64,000 bases of DNA. Source: Chamaecrista fasciculata. Lineage: Eukaryota; Streptophyta; Magnoliopsida; Fabales; Fabaceae. The notes below the pieces were generated by a model. That model had not been told where the DNA came from. It worked only from the letters and a program-made list of their open reading frames with translations, and did no database searches. The DNA is taken from positions 39,974 to 103,973 of the forward strand of contig QANZ01010258.1 of assembly GCA_003254925.1 (NCBI GenBank), in the 5' to 3' direction. The translations under genes and the position numbers were made by a program. This document shows positions 48,159-59,418 of this stretch, one piece after another. The first letter of the stretch is position 1. Every line of letters begins with the position of its first letter.

Positions 48159-51100
48159 TATGTCAAGTATCACAACCCGGCTAAGCAAACACCCCGGCAC
48201 AATGACGTAATGCCCAATCATCAAAGCTTCAAACTTAACATAGATTAAATAGGTAAGGTAACTAGGCAAACACTAACAGTAGAAGACTTTATGATGTACT
48301 AAGACGTTTCTTTAAACTTTGGAGTCTATACATACCTTAGAGGAAAAAAAACATTTTAATCCACACATATCATCAACAAGAGTCAGCACACAAATTAACC
48401 AAATATTCTTAAAACTATAGATTCGCATAATTCAATTTCAGTCCCTAAGAAAACAGAGAAAACAATTCGAACTGGGCTAGCATTCCAAGCAAGGTCATAA
48501 TGCCCATTGGCAAAAGTATTAATCCACATCAAGCATGAACAACACTCCCATAAACTACAGTCCCAATACATATCATGCTAGGAAGTTTATCACAGTAATT
48601 TGCAATCGCAACAAAATTCTCAAAACGTCACAAACATACATCTCGGCCATTCCATTAGTTTCCACTATCGAAGTTAAAAAACAAGTCTCAAACACTATAG
48701 TAGGAATTCACAAGCTAGAGTTATATCTTGAGTGCTCCTCTACAATCTATCATTACCTCTAATAGACCCAAAACAATGATTACTCTGCCTAAGAGAGTAA
48801 GTGTCTTATCAATCGTCCAAGGTCACACTCTAAAACTTACTTCACAAAACATAAAAGTCTATAGAAAAAGGAGAGACACTACAAAGAACACCACTAACCC
48901 TAAAGACATAGGAGGTCCAAGAGTCGAGTTACAATGACACGACACATCCTAAGCATTCTCATGATGTCAGCTTAGATCACCGTTATGCTCGGGATTCATA
49001 GATGACACCCGAGACCACTAGTAGCTCCACTAGACTTAAAGACAACTTAGCTCTAATACCAACTTTGTCACGACCCCCTCCGTGGGAGCACGTGACCGGC
49101 ATGAACATGGGTCCATCCCACGCCGTAAGCCTACCCACCATCAACCCATATCAAAACACAATAACAACATAATAATTCACTTTATACACAGTTATACTAA
49201 ACAATACTTGGACATACACCATTCATCATTCACTTGAACATTTTCGTCGATCTATCAATTTAAAATATCATCTGTCGATGCAAACACTGTCTCAAAATAT
49301 CAAATAAAGATACAGTGCCAAGTTAAACTATGGCATCAACGAGTCATACAAAATATCGAATAAATCCCTGAATACCCTCCCTAAGTACTAGTGGAGTTGA
49401 CAAACTAGAATTTTAACACCATCATATTCAATGAATAAAATACCCACACGAACAATGACATGGGCTTCTGAATAACTCCCTCTCAAAGCAAAAGTTGACA
49501 CTTGACATACACCTGTATCTGAAAATTGTTAAACGTTGGGTGAGTCGAAACTCAATGAGCAGCTAACCCATCCCAGTCATGGTGTTCGGCGCCACCACGT
49601 AGGGAAAGGGCTCACCAATCAAAACAGTCGTCACCAATATTGAGTAATTTTATAATAACATTCTTGTAACTAACATGATCCAACTTAGTGTAGTAGTTAA
49701 AACAAGTATAGTAATAATAAGACAAGGAACAACTCAACTATGAAAAAAAACACTAGTAAGCCTTGAAAAGAACTTAAAATACAAGAGCAATCATGGATTT
49801 GAGAAAATCTTATGAAACTAAAGGATTTTAAGAAATCATACTTGGAGAATTTACTTGAGAAGAAAATAAGGTTTGAATACATTTCAATAAATAGAATGAC
49901 AAAAGTTTTATACTTTTGTTAAAATAAATTTTGGTAGTAGAAAATGAATTATAAAATCTCCTTTTAAGACTCCTTTCAAGGACCAAGAGTTTGGTAAGAT
50001 AAAATCTTTAAATTACTTAAGAACTCATAGTTCGAAGGATTTTATAAATGAATTCTCTAAGACCATGGAGCAAACAAAATACTCATGAGGGATTTAAAAA
50101 TTAGGTAAAAACATTGTGATGGTAGAAATTTAGATCTCCTTGGGATTTCAGAAATGTAGCTTTGGAAAGTCGTTTTAACTAAAGGTAATCTAGTACAAAA
50201 AAATATTGTTTTCTTGAAAATACCAATTGAAAGTAAAATTCACGGTTTGTTCAAAGTAAGCTTATACAAATCTATAAATGACTAGATGATGTTTACCTCA
50301 ATAACATTTACTTGCAAGTTAGCTAACAACATCATAACAATCCAATTGATATTCTTCTAACCATCAAAAGTAGTGGAATGTTTAATATCGATAATGTTAA
50401 TATTCAACATCGCATGATCATAATTCACCAACTTCTCAACAAATAAAATGCCAATACCACCAGTTCAAAAAATCATCCATCTATAAGAGAGTAAAGTCTC
50501 AACGCAAACCAATTCAAGACAATCATTGATTCATTAATCAAGTAATACTCCAATACTATCCAAAAGTCAGCCAATTAATCACATTTGATTCACAAGTAAG
50601 TTTTAACAACAGTAATCTAGTAAGATGATGGTTTATGAAAATATCATTTGAAAGTGAAATATCCTTTGTTCAAAAGAAATGAAGGTTTATGTAAATTAAT
50701 AGAAATTTGAAAAGTAAATATACAAAAAGATTCTCCCCGTCGTATGTGCAACAGAATAGTAATAATCTAGTAAAATTATTTCAACCATACAGTGTCAACA
50801 ATTCTGGTGTCCAACAACACAATCATAAATTCATAATCAATTTAAGTTTCAAAGCAAGCCAATATAGTAAATATCATATCCTGGCTGGGCGTTACGTATC
50901 GTCATCCCCAACTTTCAAATCCCCATCTCCTTTCCCCTGCCTGGGCATTACATACCGTCGTCCCAGGGGGTTTCACATTTTCATAACCATTTCCATATCT
51001 ACTTCCTTTCCCACTTGGGCGCGTTACGTATCGCCGTCCCCAAGGGGTTTCTCATATCCATATCTACCTGGGCTTTACGTATCGCCGTCCCCAGGGGTTT

Positions 51101-51530
51101 CACTTGTCTATTTCCACTCAAAGAAGTATACAAAAACACAAACACAATATAACCACAAACACAATTCAATTCAGTCAAACCAAAACATACCACATCATAA
51201 TAATAAATGAATTCTATAGTCAAACACATACACAATCTAGTCTAGCCAAACCAGAACATGTCACACATTAGAATAAAAAATAAATATTATAATCCAACAC
51301 AAACACAGGCATAATCAAATTCATTCAACCCAAAGCATACAACACACTTGATTAAGTAATATGGCCCATCATCAGCACAACAACCAATATTTGAGCAAGA
51401 AAATGCATTCATATCCAAAGTTCAACTAAATCCATAAAAACCGTTCATTTTACAGACTTTAGGATCAAATACAGCAACACTTAGAATTTCTCAAGTCTAG
51501 ACCATATGAACAAAAGAATAGTTTACATTC
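48159..51530 (-). mobile_element. LTR and primer-site region of a minus-strand Ty3-like element
   Basis: At 49066 the forward strand reads TGTCACGACCCCCTCCGTGG, the edge of an LTR related to the one at 35146. Just before it, 49049-49064 is the reverse complement of AGTTGGTATTAGAGCT, a tRNA-Met-type primer site. So the 5' LTR runs rightward from 49066 (the far end was not located, at least to about 51200) and the interior runs leftward. 50885-51110 has repeated GGCGTTACGTATCG/CGTCCCCAGG units. No coding domain survives; the element is broken. Confidence 0.6.
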
Positions 51531-51536
51531 CACACA

Positions 51537-51900
51537 ATTAAAGGATTTTATTTGGATTGTCGCATTTATTTGAATTAACACAAAAAACTATTTCTAAACC
51601 TTCCTTTAACCCACATTTAAAAAAATTAGGTGGTGAAACTTCTCACAACTAGGATTTTAAACTTTATTTTTTGTGTTGATTATTTTAAAATGGAGCTTCC
51701 AATATAAATTTCTTTTGGTTGGGAGGTGATTCTCTCTAAATTAAAGGATGTGAATTGGATTGTGACATTTATTGGAAATAACACAAAAATCTGTCGCTAA
51801 TCTTAAAGCCCAAATTTACACAAATTAGGACATTATACTTGTTATATTTAGGAGTTTAAACTTATTATTTGGTTGATTTGTTTTTTTAATAAAACTTATT
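51537..51900. repeat. Diverged tandem duplication, ~202-bp period
   Basis: AATTAAAGGATTTTATTTGG (51537) and AATTAAAGGATGTGAATTGG (51739) start two copies that stay alignable through 'aacacaaaaa', 'cccacattt'/'cccaaattt' and 'aggagtttaaact' words. Old, non-coding. Confidence 0.6.
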
Positions 51901-52495
51901 ATTTGGTTCCGAAATTCATAACTAGTCAACTAATTTGTTAATGAATAATCAAAATATGACTCATTTATCGAATTATTTCAATTGTTAATAATTTAGTCCT
52001 TGGGTCAAATTGAGGGACCGAAAAGAAATTTAATATAAATTTAGGGATAAAAAATTAAATAAATTTAGGAATAAAAAAATATAAAATCAATTAATTAATT
52101 AATTTTATGTTATTTATTTCAACTTTTTTTATAACATTTATTTAGACAATTGGTTGATGATATTTTATTTAGACAATTTTTATATTAAAATTACTTTTTA
52201 CTATATTATTATAATTTAATTATTTATAAGTATTATATATTTATTTTGAAACTGTCAATATATGTTTTTAAGATGTTAATAAGGGTAAACATGAAAATTT
52301 AAAGAAGATTGATGTTATTCACAAGAGACTACCAAATATATGTGTCTTATATTTCAGATATCTACTATTGTCATACCAAACGTTGGTATTATAAATATCA
52401 GGTATCTTATAATATAGTATCACATATCACGACATCGGAGATGAGAGCGTAGCAAATGCACCCTATATATTAGTCTTTAGACTAATTAAACTACG
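51901..52495. other. Intergenic AT-rich spacer
   Basis: No gene. A few inverted words (GATATCTAC and CAGGTATCTTATAATA near 52357-52425) hint at a small decayed element. Confidence 0.5.
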
Positions 52496-52560
52496 GTCAA
52501 AAAGTCATTTTAGTCCTAAATGTAAGTCTTAATTTTCATTTTGGTCCATTATAATTCAAA

Positions 52561-53875
52561 GGGTAAATTGCAATTTGGTACCCTGTGGTTAGGGGCGGTT
52601 CCCCTTTGGTACCCTGAAAGAAAAATTTTTGCATTGTGGTACCCCGTGGTTTGCTCCGTTAGCGATTTGGTACCCTGAGGTTTTTTTCTGTTAGGATTTA
52701 ACGGCAAATGTTAGTTAAAATGTCAAAAATCTCCCAAAAAGTCTTCTCTTATGCGTTTAAGTCCTTTCCCTTTACTAAAAGGGATCAAAACATAAAGAAT
52801 TAATTATAAAAGGGTCTTTAGAATTCTAATATTATAGATTTTTCTCCTTTTCATAAGATTTCTTTTNNNNNNNNNNNNNNNNNNNNNNNNNNNNNNNNNN
52901 NNNNNNNNNNNNNNNNNNNNNNNNNNNNNNNNNNNNNNNNNNNNNNNNNNNNNNNNNNNNNNNNNNNNNNNNNNNNNNNNNNNNNNNNNNNNNNNNNNNN
53001 NNNNNNNNNNNNNNNNNNNNNNNNNNNNNNNNNNNNNNNNNNNNNNNNNNNNNNNNNNNNNNNNNNNNNNNNNNNNNNNNNNNNNNNNNNNNNNNNNNNN
53101 NNNNNNNNNNNNNNNNNNNNNNNNNNNNNNNNNNNNNNNNNNNNNNNNNNNNNNNNNNNNNNNNNNNNNNNNNNNNNNNNNNNNNNNNNNNNNNNNNNNN
53201 NNNNNNNNNNNNNNNNNNNNNNNNNNNNNNNNNNNNNNNNNNNNNNNNNNNNNNNNNNNNNNNNNNNNNNNNNNNNNNNNNNNNNNNNNNNNNNNNNNNN
53301 NNNNNNNNNNNNNNNNNNNNNNNNNNNNNNNNNNNNNNNNNNNNNNNNNNNNNNNNNNNNNNNNNNNNNNNNNNNNNNNNNNNNNNNNNNNNNNNNNNNN
53401 NNNNNNNNNNNNNNNNNNNNNNNNNNNNNNNNNNNNNNNNNNNNNNNNNNNNNNNNNNNNNNNNNNNNNNNNNNNNNNNNNNNNNNNNNNNNNNNNNNNN
53501 NNNNNNNNNNNNNNNNNNNNNNNNNNNNNNNNNNNNNNNNNNNNNNNNNNNNNNNNNNNNNNNCTATTCAAAAGAAATCTTATGAAAAGGAGAAAAATCT
53601 ATAATATTAGAATTCTAAAGACCCTTTTATAATTAATTCTTTATGTTTTGATCCCTTTTAGTAAAGGGAAAGGACTTAAACGCATAAGAGAAGACTTTTT
53701 GGGAGAATTTTGACATTTTAACTAACATTTGCCGTTAAATCATAACAGAAAAAAACCTCAGGGTACCAAATCGCTAACGGAGTAAACCACGGGGTACCAC
53801 AATGCAAAAATTTTTCTTTCAGGGTACCAAAGGGGAACCGCCCCTAACCACAGGGTACCAAATTGCAATTTACCC
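52561..53875. mobile_element. Long-TIR MULE (Mutator-like), non-autonomous
   Basis: Near-perfect inverted repeats of at least 300 bp: 52561-52866 (GGGTAAATTGCAATTTGGTA at the tip) and 53570-53875 (reverse). Flanked by the exact 9-bp duplication TAATTCAAA at 52552-52560 and 53876-53884. The centre is an N run, so cargo or transposase content is unknown. TIR identity is very high, suggesting a recent insertion. Confidence 0.88.
52867..53563. other. Assembly gap (N run)
   Basis: 697 undetermined bases in the middle of a long palindrome, where short-read assembly commonly fails. Confidence 0.98.
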
Positions 53876-54191
53876 TAATTCAAAATATTCAAATTGGCCC
53901 TAAATGCTAGCAAAATGATTCATTTTGGTCTTAAATATTGATAAAATGTTTCATTTTGGTCCTAAACTATTGAATTTGATCATATTTCTCTTGTCTTTTT
54001 ATTTCAAAATCATAGGACTTGTTAATTAAGAAAAACTCATAGCTCTGAATTCTTCGCATTCGAATTTGAAACGAAAAAGATATGATCAACTTTATTTGTT
54101 TGACCATAAAATAAGTGATCTACTTTTAGGATTGATTTGATCTTGTTTGCTGACGGTCCTAACTAGATAGAGAAAGTACTCTTCGAGAACA

Positions 54192-54325
54192 ATACGTCGC
54201 TCTACAAGAAAAGACTACTTTTGTGACGGAACTTTTTTTGTCACAAATCCGTAAAAAATCTTATTTTTTTTAAATAATACAAATTAGTTCATTAATTAGT
54301 ACAATGCCAAAAGATTAAAAAAAAA
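54192..54325. mobile_element. CACTA-like terminus
   Basis: CTCTACAAGAAAA followed by TTTTGTGACGGAACTTTTTT and a reversed GTCACAAATCCGT word is one base off the plant CACTA end CACTACAAGAAAA with its subterminal 'gcgacgga' repeats. Similar words recur near 54850-54930 (GCAACGATACGAATTGC). The opposite end was not found. Confidence 0.45.
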
Positions 54326-54672
54326 TTGTACTAATTTGGTCCCCCAAACTTTACACTTAACTGTCAATTTCGTCCCCAAACTTTTTTTGCTATCAATTTT
54401 GTCTCCAATGTTTCACTTTTTTGTCAGTTTTATCCTTTGACTAACTTTCAATAAATTAACGACAGACTGCATCATATTTTTCAATCTGAGTTAGGATTAA
54501 AGTTTCTTTTTCTATCAATTTTATATTATGTATCATTAGCCACATAGATTCTGTCGATAATATTTGGCTAAGGTAATGAAAAAAAAAGCAAAGGATAAAA
54601 TTGACCAAAATGTGAAATATTGGGGACGAAATTGCAGTTGGTGTAAAGTTTGGGGACGAAATTAATACTTTT
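54326..54672. repeat. Small inverted-repeat element
   Basis: The left end, ACTAATTTGGTCCCCCAAAC and TTTACAC, pairs with the right end, GTGTAAAG and TTTGGGGACGAAATTAAT. Inner repeats of TTTCGTCCCCAA type occur on both sides. About 345 bp, non-coding, a MITE-like derivative. It lies next to or within the CACTA-like region. Confidence 0.65.
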
Positions 54673-57600
54673 ACCAAAATTTTATCTAAATAGAATACAA
54701 ATTCCACCAATGAGTATTCACTTTTTGTTCCACCAATAATATAATACCAAGTGGCACTTTAACATTTTTAATTAAAAAAAAAACTTTAACTCAAATACTC
54801 ACTCAGAAGCGAGTAATTGAACTACTGCAATACATTTTAAATTTTTGTTACGTTTTTTATTTGCAACAATTTTAATCTATTGTTATTTTTTTGAAAACTT
54901 TTTTTGCAACGATACGAATTGCTGTCTATTAGTATTTTTTAAAAAACAAGAAATTTTTTTATTTACGTAAGAACATTTTTACTTATTATTAATTATAAAA
55001 TATATTTTCTTAGAAATAAAATATTAAAAACTTAACTATCATATTTACATATTATTGCTAAATAATTATATGTTGTTAATCAATTTTTTGTTATTGTATA
55101 TTAAAATTATATATTAATAATTAAATTGTATATTTTTTTAAAATATAAATTATCCATCAATCCTTTAATATTTAAAATTAGATTTATTGGTATAATTAAA
55201 TGATTTGNTTGTGAGATATTGAATATTGTTTTGCTTGATATAATTATAGTAATAACTTTTTGATTATCTTTATTGGGTTAGGATGGTAAAATTCGTAATT
55301 ATTCTCTAGGGACTTCATCTTCTCATCCCTCCATCTTCATTCTTTTATCTTTCATTGTTTTCTTTATGTTATTTATTATTTTATTTATTTTCTTATTTTC
55401 ATCATAATATTTATAAAATTCACAAAATATCAAACTTGAATTCGTAATTATTTATGCAATTATTTGTTATACTCATCCAAGAGGTTCCACGATAGATCCG
55501 ACCTTAGATTGTGCACTATTATATTTCTAAATAGGTCATGTGTAGCATAAAATTATTGGTGGACTCAATCTAACCGATAAACCTATCTTAAAAAAATTTA
55601 TATTATTCAATTTATTTAATAAAACGAATTATTATCTATTTAATTTGTAAAATACTAATTATTTCTCTAAATAATTCAAGTTTGCTTTCAAAAATTCGTT
55701 GGAACGCTGCAATTAGAGTTAGGTAGGATAACACTACATTCATTTTCCAAATTTAAGACTAATATGTAATTTTTTTTCTTTTTGCCATATATTTTCAAAA
55801 TCATGTTTGACCCTAAAAAAATGTATATAATTTTCATTTTAGTCCTCAAATATCATGATCCAATGACTTCATGTAAATTTTGAAACTATTTGGGGGTATT
55901 TTATAATTTTTGCAAAAAATCTGTGAAATTCATCTTCCTCTCGATCCATTGAGACGCACAGTTTTTTAGGACAAAATTGCATTAGTTTTTAGATTTTGGA
56001 ATGATTTGTAATTTTACTCTATTCTAATATTTTTCAAAATTATGTTTTGAACTCAAATAATTTTATAATTTTTATTTTATTCCTCAAGTATCATGATCCG
56101 TGGATGTTTTTGTAAATTTTGAAACTATTCAAAGGTATTTTGTAATTTTGCAAAAAATTTTAAAGTTCATATCGTCCACTGAAACTACAATTTTAGTTAA
56201 AATTTATGAGTTGATGGTTGACCCCCCATTCAACTTAAATTCTAGTGAATCAATTTTTTATCCAAGGTTTGATCCATTATTTAAATGGGTTGGATTAGAT
56301 TGATTAATTTCATAGTTGGGTAGAAAGTTTTTGAGTTGATTTTGCTACTTATTCCAGAAAAGAATTAGTTTTAGTTAGCGATTCTTTGGTTGTATTAGAA
56401 CCAACCCTGTTGCCAATTTTAAAAAATTGATGGTTACAAAATGTTTTATTTCAAAATTCAAATGTTGGTTTATTCTAATCTTGAAAGTCAATTACATTAC
56501 CCCTCCATGGTCATCCATGGTCATCAATATTTGATTGGTCACTCTGCTCACTTAAAGTAACACCATGTTTTCATAGCTATTGCCTTTAGAATGCGCATGT
56601 TTGATTCTTTATATATTTTCATACTTAAAGTGGCTACAATTGAAGTGGGTATTTCATATAAAATGCATGTTATATGGAGATGTAGATTAGCAGTTAGATG
56701 AAGAACTAGATTGTAGGACCTCCACAGGGACATTATTTTGATAGAACATGAGAACATGTATAAATAGAAAAGGAAGTCCATAGGCACATTAAACGTATAT
56801 ATTTCATATAAAACATACTGCTCATAACATACTTCTTGTTGCATTTTATCAATTCAGATGCAGTCAGTTTCTTCTAAATTATGATTGCCTATTCAGAAGG
56901 AGGATATTAAGCAGGTTGAGGCAGTTTTGAAAACATGTCGAAATGGTCATTAAACGAATGTCAAGTTGATGGAAAATTATAAACTCAACATTTTTGCAAG
57001 TGAAAATGGTTGTCAATCAAAACAAAAAGTAACAAATCCGAACTCTTCTAGTTAGGGGCAAATGAAACCCGATCGGGCATCGGGCTAGGTTGAGTCTAGC
57101 TCTTGTAAGCCTGACTCCGTTATATACCCATTATTTTATTTTATTTTATTTTTTATTATATATTTATATTTTCTTTTACAAAATATTTTTTATTGTAAAA
57201 AATAAATATGTATTATTATTTTTATTAATTGTATATTAAAAAACATAAAATATATATTTAATCTCAATTAAATTAATATTTTTAACAAATAAATCAAATT
57301 AAATGTTTTTTAATAATAAAAATATCACTAAAATGATCTAAAATTAATTTCTTTTTATCAATATATACAAACTAAAAAACATATAAAAGAAATAAATGGT
57401 TTAAATAAATAAATATAAAAAATTTTCGAAAAACAAAAATTTGGCCAGGCCCAACTTAACCCGGTGACACGATTCAACCTGTGTGCACCCTTATATGTAA
57501 GAACTTGATTAATCCTTGGTCTTGAAAATTATTATTAGGGTTTGGTGGGATAGTAGTGGAACTAGTGGTGAGACTTGTTTCACAGTAATTAAGATAATAA

Positions 57601-57984
57601 TTATTAGACTCACAACAACATTATTATTACTTATTTATACTATATTATGTCTTTGGAGTCTTCTGTTGGTCCTTCTCCAAAAACATATGTTATACTATAA
57701 TATTAGAAAAGAACTAAATAAATTATTTATTTAAATATTAAATAAAATTTCACTAACATCACATCCGAGAATTCCACAATTTTCTCCCTATTTCTGTCTC
57801 TCATCTCAAAATTTAAATTGTAAATTTCTCTCTCCATAATTAACAAAACTTCAATATTTTTTCTCATTATTAACTCATTTCAAATTTTTTTAAATTATAA
57901 ATATATTCTTCTTTTACATTATATCATTATTAGTATATGCATGATTAGAGATGGTTAACACAAAACACTTAAGGATCGGAGGAC
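54673..57984. other. Intergenic AT-rich spacer with decayed repeats
   Basis: No gene. 55209-55545 is a diverged fragment of the solo-LTR family at 36635-37838, beginning at a single N (55208). 55750-56170 contains two similar 'attttgcaaaaaattt'/'tcatgatcc' sentences (near 55850 and 56090), an old duplication. 57050-57490 has C/G-richer ends (AAACCCGATCGGGCATCGGG and CCAGGCCCAACTTAACCC) around an AT-rich core, possibly another DNA element. Confidence 0.45.
55209..55545 (+). repeat. Fragment of the 36635-type LTR
   Basis: Aligns with about 37480-37760 through GATTATCTTTATTG, TCTCTAGGGA..TTCATCTTCTCATC, TCATCCAAGA and GATCCGACCTT words. Old and diverged, no ends present. Confidence 0.7.
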
Positions 57985-58165
57985 CAAAAAATTAAAAAAA
58001 TTCATGAAATTTTGGTCTCATGCCTACTTTCAAGCAGCCTAATTTGACTTTATTTGCTAACGAATCCAACTGCATAAAAAAGGACTTGTTAATAGTAACA
58101 CGTAACTTCGAACATGATGCATTCGAATTTGAAACGAGAGATATATAACTAATTTTGTTTGTTTG
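57985..58165. repeat. Fragment of the foldback-like family
   Basis: Contains 'gactttatttgctaacgaatccaactg', 'aggacttgttaatag' and GCATTCGAATTTGAAACGAG words shared with 23237-24095 and 53885-54191. No ends are present. Confidence 0.6.
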
Positions 58166-58475
58166 AAAACTTTATATGACTAATGTTGAATAGCTAACTG
58201 TGTTAATTTATACGCTAATTGTGTTTATATGTTAATAGCATTGGCTTTATATGACTAATGTTGTTATTATGGTTGTTATAATTGATGGGCTTAAGCCACT
58301 TTATAACGGATTAGGTCAAAAATTAGTGACCAAAGTATTCAATCGCCGCCATATCATATGCGGTAGCAGCTTCTTCTTAATTGGGTAGCTACAAAATTAC
58401 AAAATAATGAATTCAGAAAAAAGAAAAGTAAACTAATATATAATAGAATGCAATGAGGTAGTTTATTAAATAATA

Positions 58476-58999
58476 AGGGTTAAAGGATGATTTTGGTACT
58501 AAATGTATGTCTTAATGTTCATTTTGGTTCATTATGTTTCAAAATGTTCAAATTGGTCCTAAATGTATACAAAGTGTTTCATTTTGATCCCAAACTATTG
58601 AATATGACTTATTTCAAGTTTAAACGTAATGAGTTTAGAGCTACGTATTGTTCTCGAAAAGTATTTTCTCTATCTAATTAAAACCGTCAACAAACGAGGT
58701 CAATTTGGTCCTAAAAATAGATCATTGTTTCATAGTCAAATAAGCAAAGTTGATCATATCTCTCTCATTTCAAATTCGAATGTGATAAATTTAGAGCTAT
58801 AAATTCTTCTTAACAAGTCTTTTAAACTTGAAATGAGAGACGAAAAAAATATGATCAAATTTAATAAGTTGGACCAAAATGAAACATTTTACCAATATTT
58901 AAGACCAAAATAATCATGTTGCCAACATTTAGGATTAATTTGAACATTTTGAAACGGCATACATTTAGGACCAAAATGACCCTTTGGCCAATTTAAAAA
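58476..58999. mobile_element. Complete small foldback/MULE-like element
   Basis: 524 bp. The left end, AGGGTTAAAGGATGATTTTG, is answered by TAGGACCAAAATGACCCTTT then GGCC at the right. The same 10-bp TTAAATAATA stands at 58466-58475 and 59000-59009 as a likely target duplication, which fits Mutator-type insertion. The interior is largely self-complementary. It is the shortest and cleanest copy of the family seen in the window. Confidence 0.65.
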
Positions 59000-59418
59000 T
59001 TAAATAATAATTTTTTTCTTAATGTTTAGCTTCATTTCATTGTTTCTTGTACGTTTTGAAGATGTGTGTCATTGAGAAATTGATAATGAGACAAGAAAGA
59101 TAGACGTGAATACGAAGCAAACTACAGAACCAATTGCGGCCCTTACATTACACGAAAGATCATGACATACTACAAATACACAATTAAAAGACCACGAAAA
59201 AGGAAAGCAAAGGAAAGAACCCAAAAAAAAAAAGAAAACACAACATATAGTCCCTCCAACAGAAAAAGCAGAAACAGGCTGGATTGGAACTTGATGATGA
59301 TAAAAACATTGAAAAAGAAAAGGCTAAAGCACTATTTAGTCCCAAATGTTTACCCAAAATTCTGTTTTAGTCCCTAACTCTTTTCCTTTTTTCAAAATTT
59401 AGGGTAAACATGAATGAG

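Larger units (their letters stand above)
52496..54191. mobile_element. Foldback-like element split by a MULE
   Basis: Left part (52496-52560) starts CGGTCAAAAAGTCATTTTAG; the right part (53885-54191) continues with the family sentences CATTTTGGTCCTAAAC, CGCATTCGAATTTGAAACGA and TGCTGACGGTCC. The MULE at 52561-53875 is inserted between them. The right end is cut off at 54191 by a CACTA-like terminus. Same family as 23237-24095 and 58476-58999. Confidence 0.65.

Noticed and set aside
50707-51210. 167-codon frame
   Set aside because: Ser/Tyr/Pro-rich translation of repeated GGCGTTACGTATCG units in an LTR; not a gene.
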